Made by a program: the position numbers and the translations under genes
Notes under the pieces: model-generated
What the model was told of the DNA's origin: nothing
Database searches by the model: none
The model's input: only the letters and a program-made list of their open reading frames with translations
NCBI RefSeq assembly: GCF_900156495.1
Contig: NZ_FTNT01000011.1
Span: forward strand, 62,001-126,000
Reading direction: 5' to 3'
Source of the DNA: Williamsia sterculiae
Lineage (GTDB): Bacteria; Actinomycetota; Actinomycetes; Mycobacteriales; Mycobacteriaceae
Length of the DNA: 64,000 nt
Part shown: one piece after another, positions 7,081-17,241 of the stretch
How positions within the stretch are numbered: the stretch's first letter is position 1
How the letters are laid out: each line of letters opens with the position of its first letter

Positions 7081-8358
7081 TCAGACCCAGGCTCCCAGTG
7101 TCGCGGAATACACCCGGGCCGGGGGCAGCTCGGGCAACGGGCGCAGGCGCTCGACCAACCAGTCGTAGACGGCATCGTTGTTCAACAGCGTGAAGTGATT
7201 GGCCGAACCGATCGCCAATCCGGCGTCGTCGGAGAAACCGATGCGGCGGGCGCGATTCCGGCCGGATGCACTCGGTGACAACACCAACCCGTCACCGATG
7301 ACACGACCCAGCGGATGCCTGGCGTCGGCGGTGACGGTCGCCGACACGAACGAGTGCACGGCGTGTGGCAACAGCGGGATCTCTCGTACCGCACGCGATC
7401 GCAGAGCATCGAGGTCGGAGTCGCGCCAGTCGTCGTCGACCAGCGAACCCTGTTGCAGGTCGCGGATTCCGCCGCTACGACGTCGCAGCAGCTGGGCGAA
7501 GGGTCGCGACTCCGGGAACGCGTGCAGGCCCGCACTCGCGTAGTGCACCGCCTGCGCCATCGGGGCGCCGAGGTGTGGGGTGCCGAGGCAGATGGTGTGC
7601 CGCACCCGCTGTACCCACGGAGCATTCTCGTCGGCCCCCTGATGGCAGGCGCTGCGCATCACCAGTCCACCCATCGAGTGTCCGACCAACGTCAACGTCC
7701 GGACGGGCACCGGCCACTGGGACACCAGATCCTGCAGCAGGGTCGCGAGCTCTCGACCGTTCTCACTGATGTGCCGACCGGTGTTGTACCTGATCTGCAC
7801 CTCGCTGTAATCGAGGTCATCGTGCAGTCGGCGGCCGTAACCGGGGCCGTCACCGAGTCGCCACGCGTTCTCGGTCTCCATCAGACCGTGCAGGAACACC
7901 ACCACCCGTTCGCTCGCGTCCGGGAACGCGGCGTCGAGTGAGGACCGCCGCACGGCGACTGCCGCATTGTCCACGCGAACCGACATGCTCTCCGCCAGCG
8001 GCGACGCCTCGGCGGCCAGCGCGTCGCCGATCAGACCGTTCACCACCCCGAGCACGAAGGCGCCCTTCGGTGTCTCCGACGGCGGCCGCCCACGGCCTAC
8101 GGCGACCTGACCGGCGAGCCCACCGACCTCGGCCAGGGTGCCGCTGATGACCGCGTACACCCCGTCCGTGATGGCGTCGTGGGCGGGTTTGACGGCGCGC
8201 CCGAGGTCGCCGAGGCCGATGCCCAGCAGTGCGAACACCCGGTCGGACACCGCACGGTGCACCGTGTGTACACCGCTCGTCGCGGTCGCGAGCTCGCGCA
8301 TACCGAGCGAGGTCAACGCACGGACCTCTCGATCCCGGCGCACAGCGATATCCGTCAT
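7081..8358 (-). CDS. Alpha/beta hydrolase (lipase/esterase-like)
   Basis: A 425-residue alpha/beta-hydrolase. The oxyanion-region HG (VVVFLHGLMETENAW) is near residue 157 and the nucleophile elbow GHSMG is at about 226-230, with Ser228 as the predicted nucleophile. The roughly 150-residue N-terminal extension (VFALLGIGLGDLGRAVKP, then VVNGLIGDALA) is not part of the core and may be a helical lid or partner-binding segment. No signal peptide is visible. I chose ATG 8358, eight bases after a TACACT -10-like box, implying a leaderless transcript; an earlier ATG at 8415 would span the palindrome. The lipid or ester substrate is unknown. Confidence 0.82.
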   Translation of the reverse strand: MTDIAVRRDREVRALTSLGMRELATATSGVHTVHRAVSDRVFALLGIGLGDLGRAVKPAHDAITDGVYAVISGTLAEVGGLAGQVAVGRGRPPSETPKGAFVLGVVNGLIGDALAAEASPLAESMSVRVDNAAVAVRRSSLDAAFPDASERVVVFLHGLMETENAWRLGDGPGYGRRLHDDLDYSEVQIRYNTGRHISENGRELATLLQDLVSQWPVPVRTLTLVGHSMGGLVMRSACHQGADENAPWVQRVRHTICLGTPHLGAPMAQAVHYASAGLHAFPESRPFAQLLRRRSGGIRDLQQGSLVDDDWRDSDLDALRSRAVREIPLLPHAVHSFVSATVTADARHPLGRVIGDGLVLSPSASGRNRARRIGFSDDAGLAIGSANHFTLLNNDAVYDWLVERLRPLPELPPARVYSATLGAWV

Positions 8359-8367
8359 GACAACTGA

Positions 8368-8383
8368 GTGTACATATGTACAC
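8368..8383. promoter_or_regulatory. Perfect 16-bp palindrome over the hydrolase promoter
   Basis: GTGTACATATGTACAC is a perfect palindrome ending ten bases before the hydrolase start codon. It overlaps the only plausible -10 box (TACACT, 8372-8367 on the minus strand). The placement is that of a repressor operator; TetR-, PadR- or GntR-type dimers bind sites of this shape. No regulator gene is adjacent. Confidence 0.55.
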
Positions 8384-8415
8384 CCAAACTGGGGCGCCTT
8401 CGTGGCGCAGGGCAC

Positions 8416-8844
8416 TCAGTGCAGCTGGGACAGGTTGGTCACCGAACGTCGTACATCGGAGTCCATCATCCGGGCCACGAACGATCCCACAGGCCCGTTG
8501 AGCAGGCCACCCCGCAATTCGGCAGAGACATCGAACGACGATCCCTTGCCGGTGGGCGTCACCTTCATCGCCAGATCGATCTTCACGCCACCGCGCCCCT
8601 TGCCCGACAACTCGATGAGGTGTGGTTCGTCGTAACGGGTGACCGTCCAGCGGATCACGTTGCGAAACCCCTTGACCTTGATCGCCGACGACACCTGCGT
8701 GCCCTTCTCGATCGTCGCGGGCACCTCACCCTTCCAGCCGGCGAAGATGGTCATCCACTCGTCGAATCGTTTCAGATCCGAGGCAAGCGACCAGGCGGTC
8801 GCGGGGGCCATCGCCGAGTCGACCGAGACGTTCACTCCTGCCAA
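8416..8844 (-). CDS. SRPBCC-family protein (polyketide cyclase/START-like)
   Basis: A 142-residue single-domain SRPBCC protein. The sequence VSVDSAMAPATAWSLASDLKRFDEWM followed by GWKGEVP matches the START-like helix-grip fold with a hydrophobic ligand pocket. Such proteins bind or shuttle lipids, or act as cyclases; the ligand here is unknown. The TTG at 8844 was chosen because GAAAGGAT lies six bases upstream and an upstream ATG at 8931 would add a non-conserved proline-rich tail. It is in the same direction as the hydrolase and 57 bases ahead of it. Confidence 0.78.
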   Translation of the reverse strand: MAGVNVSVDSAMAPATAWSLASDLKRFDEWMTIFAGWKGEVPATIEKGTQVSSAIKVKGFRNVIRWTVTRYDEPHLIELSGKGRGGVKIDLAMKVTPTGKGSSFDVSAELRGGLLNGPVGSFVARMMDSDVRRSVTNLSQLH

Positions 8845-8946
8845 CGCGGGATCCTTTCGTGGGTGGTGACCCTCGACGCTACAGATGACCGGGGCGGGCG
8901 GCAGCGGGCGTGTGGCGAGCCACGTCACCACATTGCCGATCGAGCG

Positions 8947-8980
8947 TCGCCGGGCGGGACGGCGAGGTCCCGCCCGGCGA
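8947..8980 (-). terminator. Strong hairpin downstream of htpG
   Basis: TCGCCGGGCGGGAC (8947-8960) and GTCCCGCCCGGCGA (8967-8980) form a perfect 14-bp stem with a 6-nt loop, starting seven bases after the htpG stop. There is no T-tract, as is usual for actinobacterial intrinsic terminators. Confidence 0.75.
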
Positions 8981-8986
8981 TCACCG

Positions 8987-10963
8987 CTACAGACTGCGGG
9001 TCAGCCGATCGGTCAGCAGTTTGGCGAAATGCGCCGGGTCGGCGAGTTCACCACCCTCCGCCAACAGCGCGGTGCCGTACAGCAATTCCGCCGCCTCGGT
9101 GAGCGACGCGTCGTCGGGACGGTCCCGGTGTGCGTCCCGCAGACCGGTGACCAAGGGATGGTCGGGGTTGAGTTCCAGGATGCGCTTGGTGGGCGGCAAT
9201 TCCTGCCCCGACGCCCGGTACAACTTCTCCAACTGCGGCGAGAAGCTGAACGTGTCACCGACGATGCAGGCGGGTGACTCGGTGAGCCGGGACGACAACC
9301 TGGCCTCCTTGACGCTGTCACCCAACGCACCACCGAGCCATTCGAGCAGATCGGCGTACTCCTTGCCACGGGCCTCCCGCTCGGTCTCGGCGGCCTTCTT
9401 CTCGTCCTCGGACTTGTCGGCGTCGTCCAGATCCACCTCCCCCTTGGCGATGGACTGGAACGTCTTGCCCTCGAACTCCACCGGGCCGCCCGTCCACATC
9501 TCGTCGACCGGATCGGTGAGCAGCAGAACCTCGTACCCCTTGGCGCGGAAGGCCTCCAGATGCGGTGAGTGCTCGACCTGCGCACGCGACTCACCGGTCA
9601 GGTAGTAGATCGTCTCCTGACCGACCTTCATCCGCGCGATGTAGTCCTCCAGCGTGGTGGTCTCATCGGCCGAGTGGGTGCTGTCGAAGGACGAGATCGA
9701 CAACAGGGTCTCGCGGTTGTCGGGGTCGGCGACCAACCCCTCCTTGACCGCCCGGCCGAACTGGGTCCAGAAGGTGCGGTACTTCTCCGGGTCCTGTCCT
9801 CGCAGCTCCTTGATGGTCGACAGCACCTTCTTGGTCAACCGGCGGCGGATGGCCCTGATCTGTCGGTCCTGCTGCAGGATCTCCCGGGAGACGTTCAGCG
9901 ACAGATCCGCCGCATCGACGACGCCCTTGACGAACCGCAGGTACTCCGGCATCAGGTCGTCGCAGTCGTCCATGATGAACACCCGTTTGACGTACAGCTG
10001 CACCCCGTGGGCGCGGTCGCGCATGAACAAGTCGTACGGCGCTTGCGACGGGATGAACAGCAGGGCTTGGAACTCGAACGATCCCTCGGCGGTGAGTGTG
10101 ATGACCTCCAGCGGGTCGTCCCACGCATGCGAGACGTGCCGGTAGAACTCTCGGTACTCCTCCTCGGAGACCTCGTCACGCGGTCGGGCCCAGAGCGCCT
10201 TGCCCGAGTTGAGGGTCTCGGTCTCGATGACCGTCTCGGTCTGTCCCTCGACCGGTTCGCCGTCGGCGTCCTCGACCGGCTTGGTGCGCTCGATCTGCAT
10301 ACGGATCGGCCAGGAGATGAAGTCGGAGTACTTCTTGATCAGCTGCCGGATCGTCGATTCGGACGCGTAGTCGTGCAGGTGGTCCTCGGTGTCGGCGGGT
10401 TTGAGATCGAGGATCACCGACGACCCCTGCGGTGCGTCGTCGACGGTCTCGATGGTGTAGCTGCCCTCACCGGCAGACTCCCAGCGCGTGCCCGTGGCCC
10501 CCCCCGCCTTGCGGGTGACCAGGGTGACCTTGTCGGCGACCATGAAGGTGGAGTAGAAACCGATGCCGAACTGGCCGATCAGGTCGTCGGAGCTCGCGGC
10601 GTCCTTGGCATCCGCGAGCTTCCGCCGCAGCTCGGCGGTTCCGGACTTGGCCAGTGTGCCGATGAGGTCGACGACCTCGTCACGCGACATGCCGATACCG
10701 TTGTCGCGCACGGTGAGCGTGCGGGTCGCGTCGTCGCCGCCCGCACCGTCACTGATGTCGATCTCGATGTGCAGATCGCCGGTGTCGACCGACAGGTCCT
10801 TGTCGCGGTATGCCTCGAGACGCAGCTTGTCCAGGGCATCGGAGGCGTTGGACACCAGCTCGCGGAGGAAGCTGTCCTTGTTCGAGTAGACGGAGTGGAC
10901 CATCAGGTCCAGCAGTTGCCGCGTCTCGGCTTGGAACTCGCGTTCCTCGGCACCTGCGTTCAT
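8987..10963 (-). CDS. htpG: Molecular chaperone HtpG (Hsp90)
   Basis: A 658-residue cytosolic Hsp90 homologue, an ATP-driven dimeric chaperone for late folding intermediates. The GHKL ATPase motifs are all present: [14 protein letters not shown] near the N-terminus, [10 protein letters not shown], and [17 protein letters not shown]. The middle-domain catalytic region is intact ([14 protein letters not shown]). The ATG at 10963 has an excellent AAAGGAGAACCG site. It is monocistronic: a 14-bp hairpin follows the stop, and the PIG-L gene upstream is divergent. I see no HAIR or CIRCE element upstream. Confidence 0.97.
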
Positions 10964-11140
10964 CGGTTCTCCTTTCGGGCGCCCGGTGCGGCGCATCTCC
11001 AGACATGTCTCGGTGGCCCTGACGGGGCTGATGGCGGTTGCGGACGGCACGCCAGTTTAGCCGAGCACGCGTGATATCCGCGGCGGCGGAGGTCGCTCGC
11101 CTAGGCTGAGGGCGGCTCACCCGCAGACGTCAGGAGATCT

Positions 11141-11902
11141 GTGTCCGTTCCCTCGCTACTGCTCGTGCACGCGCACCCCGACGACGAGTCGTTGTGGACC
11201 GGCGGGACCATCGCGCGACACGTGGCCGCGGACGGAGACTGCACGATCGTCACCTGCACCTGGACCGCGGGAACCGGCAGATACGACGAGCTGACGGAAG
11301 CCACCGAGGTCCTGGGGTCGGGCTCACCCGTGACGCTGGGCTACGGCGACCTGATGTTCGGTGAGGAGTCCGCGCCGGGGCGACCACGCCTGTGCGACGC
11401 CGACCCCGACGACGTCTCGCGCGATCTGGTCGCCCACATCCGGACGATCCGTCCGGAGATCGTCATCACGTACGACGCCTACGGGATCTACGGTCATCCC
11501 GATCACGTCGCGGCCCACCGGGTCACCGTGATCGCGGTGGAAGCCGCGGCTGCCGCCGCGCTCTACCCGGAGACCGGCCAACCCTGGCAGGTGCGGTCGC
11601 TGTACCTGTCCACCATCCCCCGGTGGGTGGCCGCCCGCGTGTTGCCCGCGGTACGGGACGACATCCCTGACCCGCCGCTGGTCGGTACCCCCGAGGACGC
11701 CATCGACCTCTCCCTGGACGTGTCGGCACAGGCCGATGTGAAATGGAAAGCGTTGTCGGCGCACCGATCCGAACTGGCCCGCAGTCGCGCATTGCGGCGA
11801 CTGGCCGAATTGCCGCGCGATCAGCGCGATCTACTGCTGAACACCGAGTACTACCTGCGGCGCGACCTCGTCACCGGCGGTGCGGACCTGTTGGGCTCAT
11901 AG
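11141..11902 (+). CDS. PIG-L family deacetylase (MshB/Mca-like)
   Basis: A 253-residue zinc-dependent N-acetyl hydrolase of the LmbE/PIG-L superfamily. The metal motif HPDDE is at residues 12-16 and the third ligand region GHPDHVAAHR near residue 117. Paralogues in these bacteria deacetylate GlcNAc-inositol (MshB) or cleave mycothiol conjugates (Mca). This one is shorter than both and lies alone, so it is probably a third family member with unknown substrate. It starts at GTG 11141 after CAGGAGATCT and converges on recD. Confidence 0.85.
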   Translation: MSVPSLLLVHAHPDDESLWTGGTIARHVAADGDCTIVTCTWTAGTGRYDELTEATEVLGSGSPVTLGYGDLMFGEESAPGRPRLCDADPDDVSRDLVAHIRTIRPEIVITYDAYGIYGHPDHVAAHRVTVIAVEAAAAAALYPETGQPWQVRSLYLSTIPRWVAARVLPAVRDDIPDPPLVGTPEDAIDLSLDVSAQADVKWKALSAHRSELARSRALRRLAELPRDQRDLLLNTEYYLRRDLVTGGADLLGS

Positions 11903-11953
11903 CCCCCGGACTCTCCGACGGGTGCTCGGCAGGCGGAGCTGCGACAAGCGGGT

Positions 11954-13915
11954 TCAACCGGCGGAGGTATGGCGCGGTACGGATCGTAGTCCACTGGCTC
12001 GCAACACCTTGCGGTCGACTCCGGCCCGCAGCGCCTCGACGCTGCCGACGATCCGCACGTGGGCGGCGGCGCGGGTGATCGCGGTGTACAGCAGTTCCCG
12101 CGTCAGCAGCGACGATCCCTCGGGAGGGAGGATGATCGACACCGACCGATACTGACTGCCCTGACTGCGGTGCACGGTCATCGCGTACACCGATTGCACA
12201 TCGGCCAGTAGTCCGGGGTGCACCTGCCGGCGATCGACACCGCGGCGGAACGCGGCGACCGGCTCACCGCGCGGCCCGGCGACGACCACGCCGGTGTCGC
12301 CGTTGTACAACTCCACCGCGGGATCGTTGGCGGTGATGAGCAACGGCTGACCCGGGTACCAGACATCGACGGGAATCCGGGCCCCCGCGTCGCGGACCCA
12401 GTCCTGGACCTGACGCGACCAGCGGGTCACGCCCGCCGCGCCCTCACGGTGCGCACACAGCACCCGATGCCGGTTCAACAGGTCAAGAGCCGCGGTGACG
12501 TCACCCGCGGTCGCCGCACGTTGCAGATCCACCGCCCACCCCGTCACGTCCGCGCGGAGCTCGCCGAGCTCGTCGAGGCCGACCAGGCTCAGCGCCGACG
12601 ATCCTGATCGCATCAGGTCGACCACTGCGTCGGCGTCGCCGATGCGGACGGCGTCGGCCACCGCCGCGATGTCGCCACCGAAGCGACGACGGCGGCGTAA
12701 CCGGACCACCCCGGCGGCGAACCCCTCGGTCTCCGCGGCGTCGACGGCGGGCTCGTCATCGGTCGCCGGTGCGTCGACATCGGGGCGGATCAGTTCGGCG
12801 GTATGGGCGGACAACCGGGCAGCGGACGGACGGGCCACCAGATCGGCGAGAACCGCGCCGGCGTCGACCGAGGCGAGTTGGTCGGGATCGCCCACCAGGA
12901 TGAGTCTCGCGTCGGGTCGAATCGCCTCGAGCAGTCGGCACATCAGCGTGAGCGACACCATCGACGTCTCGTCGACCACCACCACGTCGTGCGGCAACCG
13001 ATTGGTCGCGTGGTGTCGGAAACGACTGCTGCTGCCGGGAGCCCAGCCGAGGAGCCGGTGAATGGTGACCGCGGAGAGAGTATCGGGTAGGCCGATCTCC
13101 GCGGACTGCGCGGAGACCGCGGACTGCAATTGCGCAGCGGCCCGGCCGGTGGGTGCGCACAGCGCTATGCGCGGTCCGTCGTCGGCGGCGTCCCCCCTTC
13201 CGGACCCGTGTAGATGCCGCAACACCGCCAGTACCCGGGCGACGGTGTGCGTCTTGCCGGTTCCCGGCCCACCGGCGATCACCGATGTACGGGTGGTCGC
13301 CGCGACGGCGGCAGCGATCCGCTGCCGGTCCGGGCCATCACCCCGGGGGAAGTAGCGGTCCAGGGCGTCGCGGACCCGGCCCGGACCGTCGGCCGCATCG
13401 CTGCGCTCGTCGGTGGCATCAGACGACTCGCCACGCTCGTCGAGAATGCGGCGGACTGTGTTCTCCTGCCGGTGATAACGGTCGAGGTACAACAGTGGAC
13501 CCTCGTCGGTGTCGACCAGACAGAGTGGTCGCAGCGGCCCCGCCGCGGAACCCTGGACCAGCGGACTGGCCCGGACCGCCGCGATCACGGTCTCCGGATC
13601 CGGCCACGGCAACCCCTCGGTGTCGCCGTCGAACACGATGTCGCGCAACCGGTCCAGTTCGACGCACACCGAACCAGCCCGTACCGCGCGGACGGCGAAG
13701 GCGGCGGCAAGCTCCACCTCGTCGACCGTCGGCACCCCGGCGAGGGCGGAGAGCCGACGCGCGACGTGCACGTCGGCGGCGTCCAAGACCCCCGCCCGGT
13801 TGAATTCCGCCACCAGACCCCGGGCACCGGAGACCAGTTGCGCGTCACCGGCCGCCCGAACGGATCTCTCCGAACCGTCTCCAGGGTCCTGGGTGCCCGT
13901 CACCGACGTGGTCAT
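11954..13915 (-). CDS. recD: Exodeoxyribonuclease V subunit alpha, RecD
   Basis: A 653-residue superfamily-1B 5'-3' helicase subunit of RecBCD, which unwinds and resects double-strand breaks. The Walker A motif GGPGTGKTHTV is at about 215-225. Motif II DETSM and the Q-loop region GDPDQLASV follow, and the C-terminal motif MTVHRSQGSQY (motif V/VI) is present. The ATG overlaps the recB stop by four bases (ATGA), so translation is coupled. It is the last gene of the recC-recB-recD cluster and converges on the PIG-L gene 51 bases away. Confidence 0.94.
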   Translation of the reverse strand: MTTSVTGTQDPGDGSERSVRAAGDAQLVSGARGLVAEFNRAGVLDAADVHVARRLSALAGVPTVDEVELAAAFAVRAVRAGSVCVELDRLRDIVFDGDTEGLPWPDPETVIAAVRASPLVQGSAAGPLRPLCLVDTDEGPLLYLDRYHRQENTVRRILDERGESSDATDERSDAADGPGRVRDALDRYFPRGDGPDRQRIAAAVAATTRTSVIAGGPGTGKTHTVARVLAVLRHLHGSGRGDAADDGPRIALCAPTGRAAAQLQSAVSAQSAEIGLPDTLSAVTIHRLLGWAPGSSSRFRHHATNRLPHDVVVVDETSMVSLTLMCRLLEAIRPDARLILVGDPDQLASVDAGAVLADLVARPSAARLSAHTAELIRPDVDAPATDDEPAVDAAETEGFAAGVVRLRRRRRFGGDIAAVADAVRIGDADAVVDLMRSGSSALSLVGLDELGELRADVTGWAVDLQRAATAGDVTAALDLLNRHRVLCAHREGAAGVTRWSRQVQDWVRDAGARIPVDVWYPGQPLLITANDPAVELYNGDTGVVVAGPRGEPVAAFRRGVDRRQVHPGLLADVQSVYAMTVHRSQGSQYRSVSIILPPEGSSLLTRELLYTAITRAAAHVRIVGSVEALRAGVDRKVLRASGLRSVPRHTSAG

Positions 13916-16900
13916 GACCCTCCCGCCAACAACTCCGAGACCGCGCTCACCAGGTCGGCCGGGATGGCCCATTCGAAGACCCCGTGATCGGCAGGGGTGT
14001 CCGGGCCGGCCATACCGCGGACGAAGTGGTACTGCACCGGCGCCAGATGTCGTCGCGGGTCGTATCCGCGCAATCGCCAACGCAGGTACCGGTGCAACGC
14101 CACCGAATACAGCAGGGCCTGCAACGGATAGTGCGCGCGCATCATCTCCTCGGCCATCGCCGATCGGGTGTAATGGCCGACGGTGAGGTCACCGGTGCCG
14201 AGTCGGTTGGTCTTGTAGTCGACGACCACGAAGCGCGGGCCGTCGACACGGAGCACCGCGTCGATGCTGCCGACCAGGAATCCGCGCAACGGCAGGTCCG
14301 ACACCTCCCGCAAGCGCGCGGGGTAACCGACGAGGGGGTCCCCGGACGGCAGGTGTTCGGCCATCGCGTCGGCGATTCCGGCCACCGTCGCCGCACCCGG
14401 GCGCGCGATGTCACCACCGGCCAACGGCAGTTCGAAGTCCAACTCCGACAACCGGTCCGACGGTGTGATCGCGGCGAGATCACCGAAGCCCAACGGAGTG
14501 CGCAGCACCCCCATCAGTGCGGTGGCCAGCAACTCGGTGTCCACGTCCACGAGTCGCCGACCGACGGCGGCGGCGCATCGGGCGGTCACCTCGGCGGTCA
14601 GGTCGTCGGCGCCGGTGTCGATCTCCTCCAGGATCTCGTGGACCAGGGTGCCGAAAGCGGCGCCATAAGGCATCGCGTTCATCAGCGACGGTGCGCCTCC
14701 GGGTGTGCCAGAGGGCACCACGAGCAGATCGTCGGCGTCGTCGGGCTCGTCGTCGGTGAGCGACTCCTCGGGTTCGTCGGTGACCACCGGCAGGCTGTGA
14801 TCGGCTGCGGCGACGATTGCCGAATACGAGGTTCGGCGCCAGGTCGTGTCGACGGTGCGGGTGAAGCGGGAGACCGTCAGCTCGGGCGTCACGGTGTCGT
14901 CCGTCGGTGCCACCACCACCGGCGTCTGCGCGACGGCCCGCTCGATGCCGATCAGGTCGGCGCGAGGACCGGCCCATTCCTGCAACCGCGTGAACACGGT
15001 GTTGTCGTCGGGCACCGACACCGAGCGAGCAGGCACCCCACCGGGTGATGCGGATCCGGGGTCTCGACCGAACAGCATGCGCTGCAGTGCCGAGTCCTTG
15101 GTGTTGTAACTCGGGGCCCAGTGCACGACCACCTGCGACTGGGCACGCGTGACGGCCACGTAGAACAATCGCAGGTCGTCGCCGGACTCCTCGTCGTCGG
15201 CGATGTCCTGCTGGACGCGGTAACCCCGGGCGTCGGGTCCGCGGACGTCGAGCAGCCGTCGGCCGGCCGCGTCGTGCAGCGACAACGTCTGATTGTCGAA
15301 GCTCTTGGCCGCGTCCCAGCCGAACGGCACGTACACCACCGGGAACTGCAATCCCTTGCTGGCGTGCACGGTCATGATCTGCACGGCGTGCGCGTCCTTG
15401 TCGAGTCTGCGGCTCTGATCGGCCTGATTGCCCAGAGCGGGGTCGTCGATACGGTCGGCGAGCCACCGGATCAGCGCCGCGAGACCCATGCCCTCGTTGA
15501 CCACCACGGTGTTGCACAACGACGCGACGTGACGGAGGTCGGTGAGGATGCGCTCCCCCGACTCGGTCCCGAGCACTCGCGCCTCGAGATCGGTGGCACC
15601 GGAGAGGTGTTCGAACAGGGCCGCGAACCCGGTCGTCGCGAACAGCCGCGACAGGTCCCGCAGCAGGCGCGACAGTTCGGCGACGACCTGCTCACCACCG
15701 TCGTCCAGTTCGGCGAGGCGGCGACCGATCAGCGGGGTGAGCGCGGCCAGCCGAGCTCGCGACGTGCGGCCGGGTTGTTCGACCGCCTGCAGCAACCACA
15801 ACCAATGCCGCGCACTGTCGGTGCTGAACACACTGCGTCCGGCGCCGACCACCGACACCACGCCGTGGTCGGCGAGCTTCTCCTGCAGGGTGGGGATGAC
15901 ATCACGCCTGCGGACCAGCACCACCACGTCACCGGCGGCCAGCGGCCGGGTTCCGTCGGCGGCGTCGATGGCCCGCCCCCCGGCGAGCAGGTCGGCGATG
16001 TCGGCGGCCACGTCGTCGACCACGGCGTCCCGCATCAGGCCCACCGTGGGGAAACCCGTCTTCTTGAGCGGATGTCCGGCCCGAATCACCTGCCGCAACC
16101 GTAGCGGCTCACCGCCGTGCACTCTCGGCTCGGCATGGGACGAACCGACGGTGTGCACCACGATCTGGTCGTTGCCCAGGGCCGCACCACCGTAGAGGTG
16201 ATCCAGCGCGGCGAGCAGCGGCGCGTCGGTGCGGTGATTGACCGGCAACACCTGGTGGTGATCGGCGTGTGCGACCGCGTCGAGGTAGCTGAGCACCTCC
16301 GCACCGCGGAACGAGTAGATGGCCTGCTTGGGGTCGCCGACGATCACCAGGGTGCGATGGCCGTGGAAACAGCGGCGGAAGATCTCCCATTGCACCGGGT
16401 CGGTGTCCTGGAACTCGTCGACCAGCACCACCGAGAACCGTTCCCGGATGCGCGCGGCGGCCGCTGCCCCGTGGTCGGGGTCGCGGAGTACGTCGCGCAG
16501 GGTGAGCTGCAGGTCGTCGTAGTCCCGGATGCGGTGTAGCCGTTTGCGTCGATCCACCTCCCTGCGGACCACCGTCGCGAACTCCAGACGGGCGGCGACC
16601 TCCGGGTCGTCGACCACCTCGCCGTCGGCCGCGCCGTCGGGACGCAGGTCGGCATAGCGCTGTCGCACCGATTGTTTGGCGATCTCGCCGGCGTGTTTGT
16701 ACGCGAAGGCGGGACCGTTGCGAGCGAACCGGTTGAGGAATACGTCGCCTGCGACCTCCGCGGTGAGCTCGTCGACCTCCTCGACGAGGGTGACGTCGCT
16801 CTCGGCCTCCCCGGCGATCCCCAACCAGTCGAGCATCCGGCTGCAGAAGGTGTGCGTGGTCGCGATGGTGGCGGCGTCGAAGTTCGACAACGCATCGGCG

Positions 16901-17241
16901 ACCCGACGGTGTCGCAGCGCGACCTCGTCGATGGCCCCCCGCGCGAGAAAGGCGGTCAGCTCGTCGGGATCCTCGGCGGCGGCCACCGGGTCCCGCAGCG
17001 CGACCTCCAGGCGAGCCAACCGATCGCGGGTGCGTTCTCGCAGTTCGGCACTGGCCAATCGGCTGAAGGTGACCAACAGCAGCTCCGAGATGTCCAGCCC
17101 CTCGGCGATGAGTCGGGCCGCGAGGCCGACGATGGCGAACGTCTTACCGGTGCCCGCGCTGGCCTCCAAGACGGTGGTACCCGTGGGCGGGGCGCCGGTG
17201 ACCTCGAAGGCGGCGGGGGTCAACCGCGGCTGGGCGGTCAT
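13912..17241 (-). CDS. recB: Exodeoxyribonuclease V subunit beta, RecB
   Basis: A 1109-residue 3'-5' UvrD-like helicase fused to the RecB nuclease. Walker A LEASAGTGKT is at residues 25-34. The DEFQDTDPVQW motif II and the MTVHASKGLQFPVVYVP motif V follow, and the C-terminal nuclease motif FVVVDYKTN carries the catalytic Asp and Lys. All helicase and nuclease motifs look intact, so the complex should be active. The start ATG 17241 overlaps the recC stop by four bases. Synthesis is therefore coupled to RecC and RecD, matching the one-to-one stoichiometry. Confidence 0.96.
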   Translation of the reverse strand: MTAQPRLTPAAFEVTGAPPTGTTVLEASAGTGKTFAIVGLAARLIAEGLDISELLLVTFSRLASAELRERTRDRLARLEVALRDPVAAAEDPDELTAFLARGAIDEVALRHRRVADALSNFDAATIATTHTFCSRMLDWLGIAGEAESDVTLVEEVDELTAEVAGDVFLNRFARNGPAFAYKHAGEIAKQSVRQRYADLRPDGAADGEVVDDPEVAARLEFATVVRREVDRRKRLHRIRDYDDLQLTLRDVLRDPDHGAAAAARIRERFSVVLVDEFQDTDPVQWEIFRRCFHGHRTLVIVGDPKQAIYSFRGAEVLSYLDAVAHADHHQVLPVNHRTDAPLLAALDHLYGGAALGNDQIVVHTVGSSHAEPRVHGGEPLRLRQVIRAGHPLKKTGFPTVGLMRDAVVDDVAADIADLLAGGRAIDAADGTRPLAAGDVVVLVRRRDVIPTLQEKLADHGVVSVVGAGRSVFSTDSARHWLWLLQAVEQPGRTSRARLAALTPLIGRRLAELDDGGEQVVAELSRLLRDLSRLFATTGFAALFEHLSGATDLEARVLGTESGERILTDLRHVASLCNTVVVNEGMGLAALIRWLADRIDDPALGNQADQSRRLDKDAHAVQIMTVHASKGLQFPVVYVPFGWDAAKSFDNQTLSLHDAAGRRLLDVRGPDARGYRVQQDIADDEESGDDLRLFYVAVTRAQSQVVVHWAPSYNTKDSALQRMLFGRDPGSASPGGVPARSVSVPDDNTVFTRLQEWAGPRADLIGIERAVAQTPVVVAPTDDTVTPELTVSRFTRTVDTTWRRTSYSAIVAAADHSLPVVTDEPEESLTDDEPDDADDLLVVPSGTPGGAPSLMNAMPYGAAFGTLVHEILEEIDTGADDLTAEVTARCAAAVGRRLVDVDTELLATALMGVLRTPLGFGDLAAITPSDRLSELDFELPLAGGDIARPGAATVAGIADAMAEHLPSGDPLVGYPARLREVSDLPLRGFLVGSIDAVLRVDGPRFVVVDYKTNRLGTGDLTVGHYTRSAMAEEMMRAHYPLQALLYSVALHRYLRWRLRGYDPRRHLAPVQYHFVRGMAGPDTPADHGVFEWAIPADLVSAVSELLAGGS

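Noticed and set aside
9569-11074. A 501-codon plus-strand frame antisense to htpG
   Set aside because: Composition and lack of motifs mark it as a shadow of htpG, whose own frame is fully conserved.
11903-11953. A terminator between the convergent PIG-L and recD genes
   Set aside because: Only a 5-bp stem with a 16-base loop can be drawn, too weak to call.
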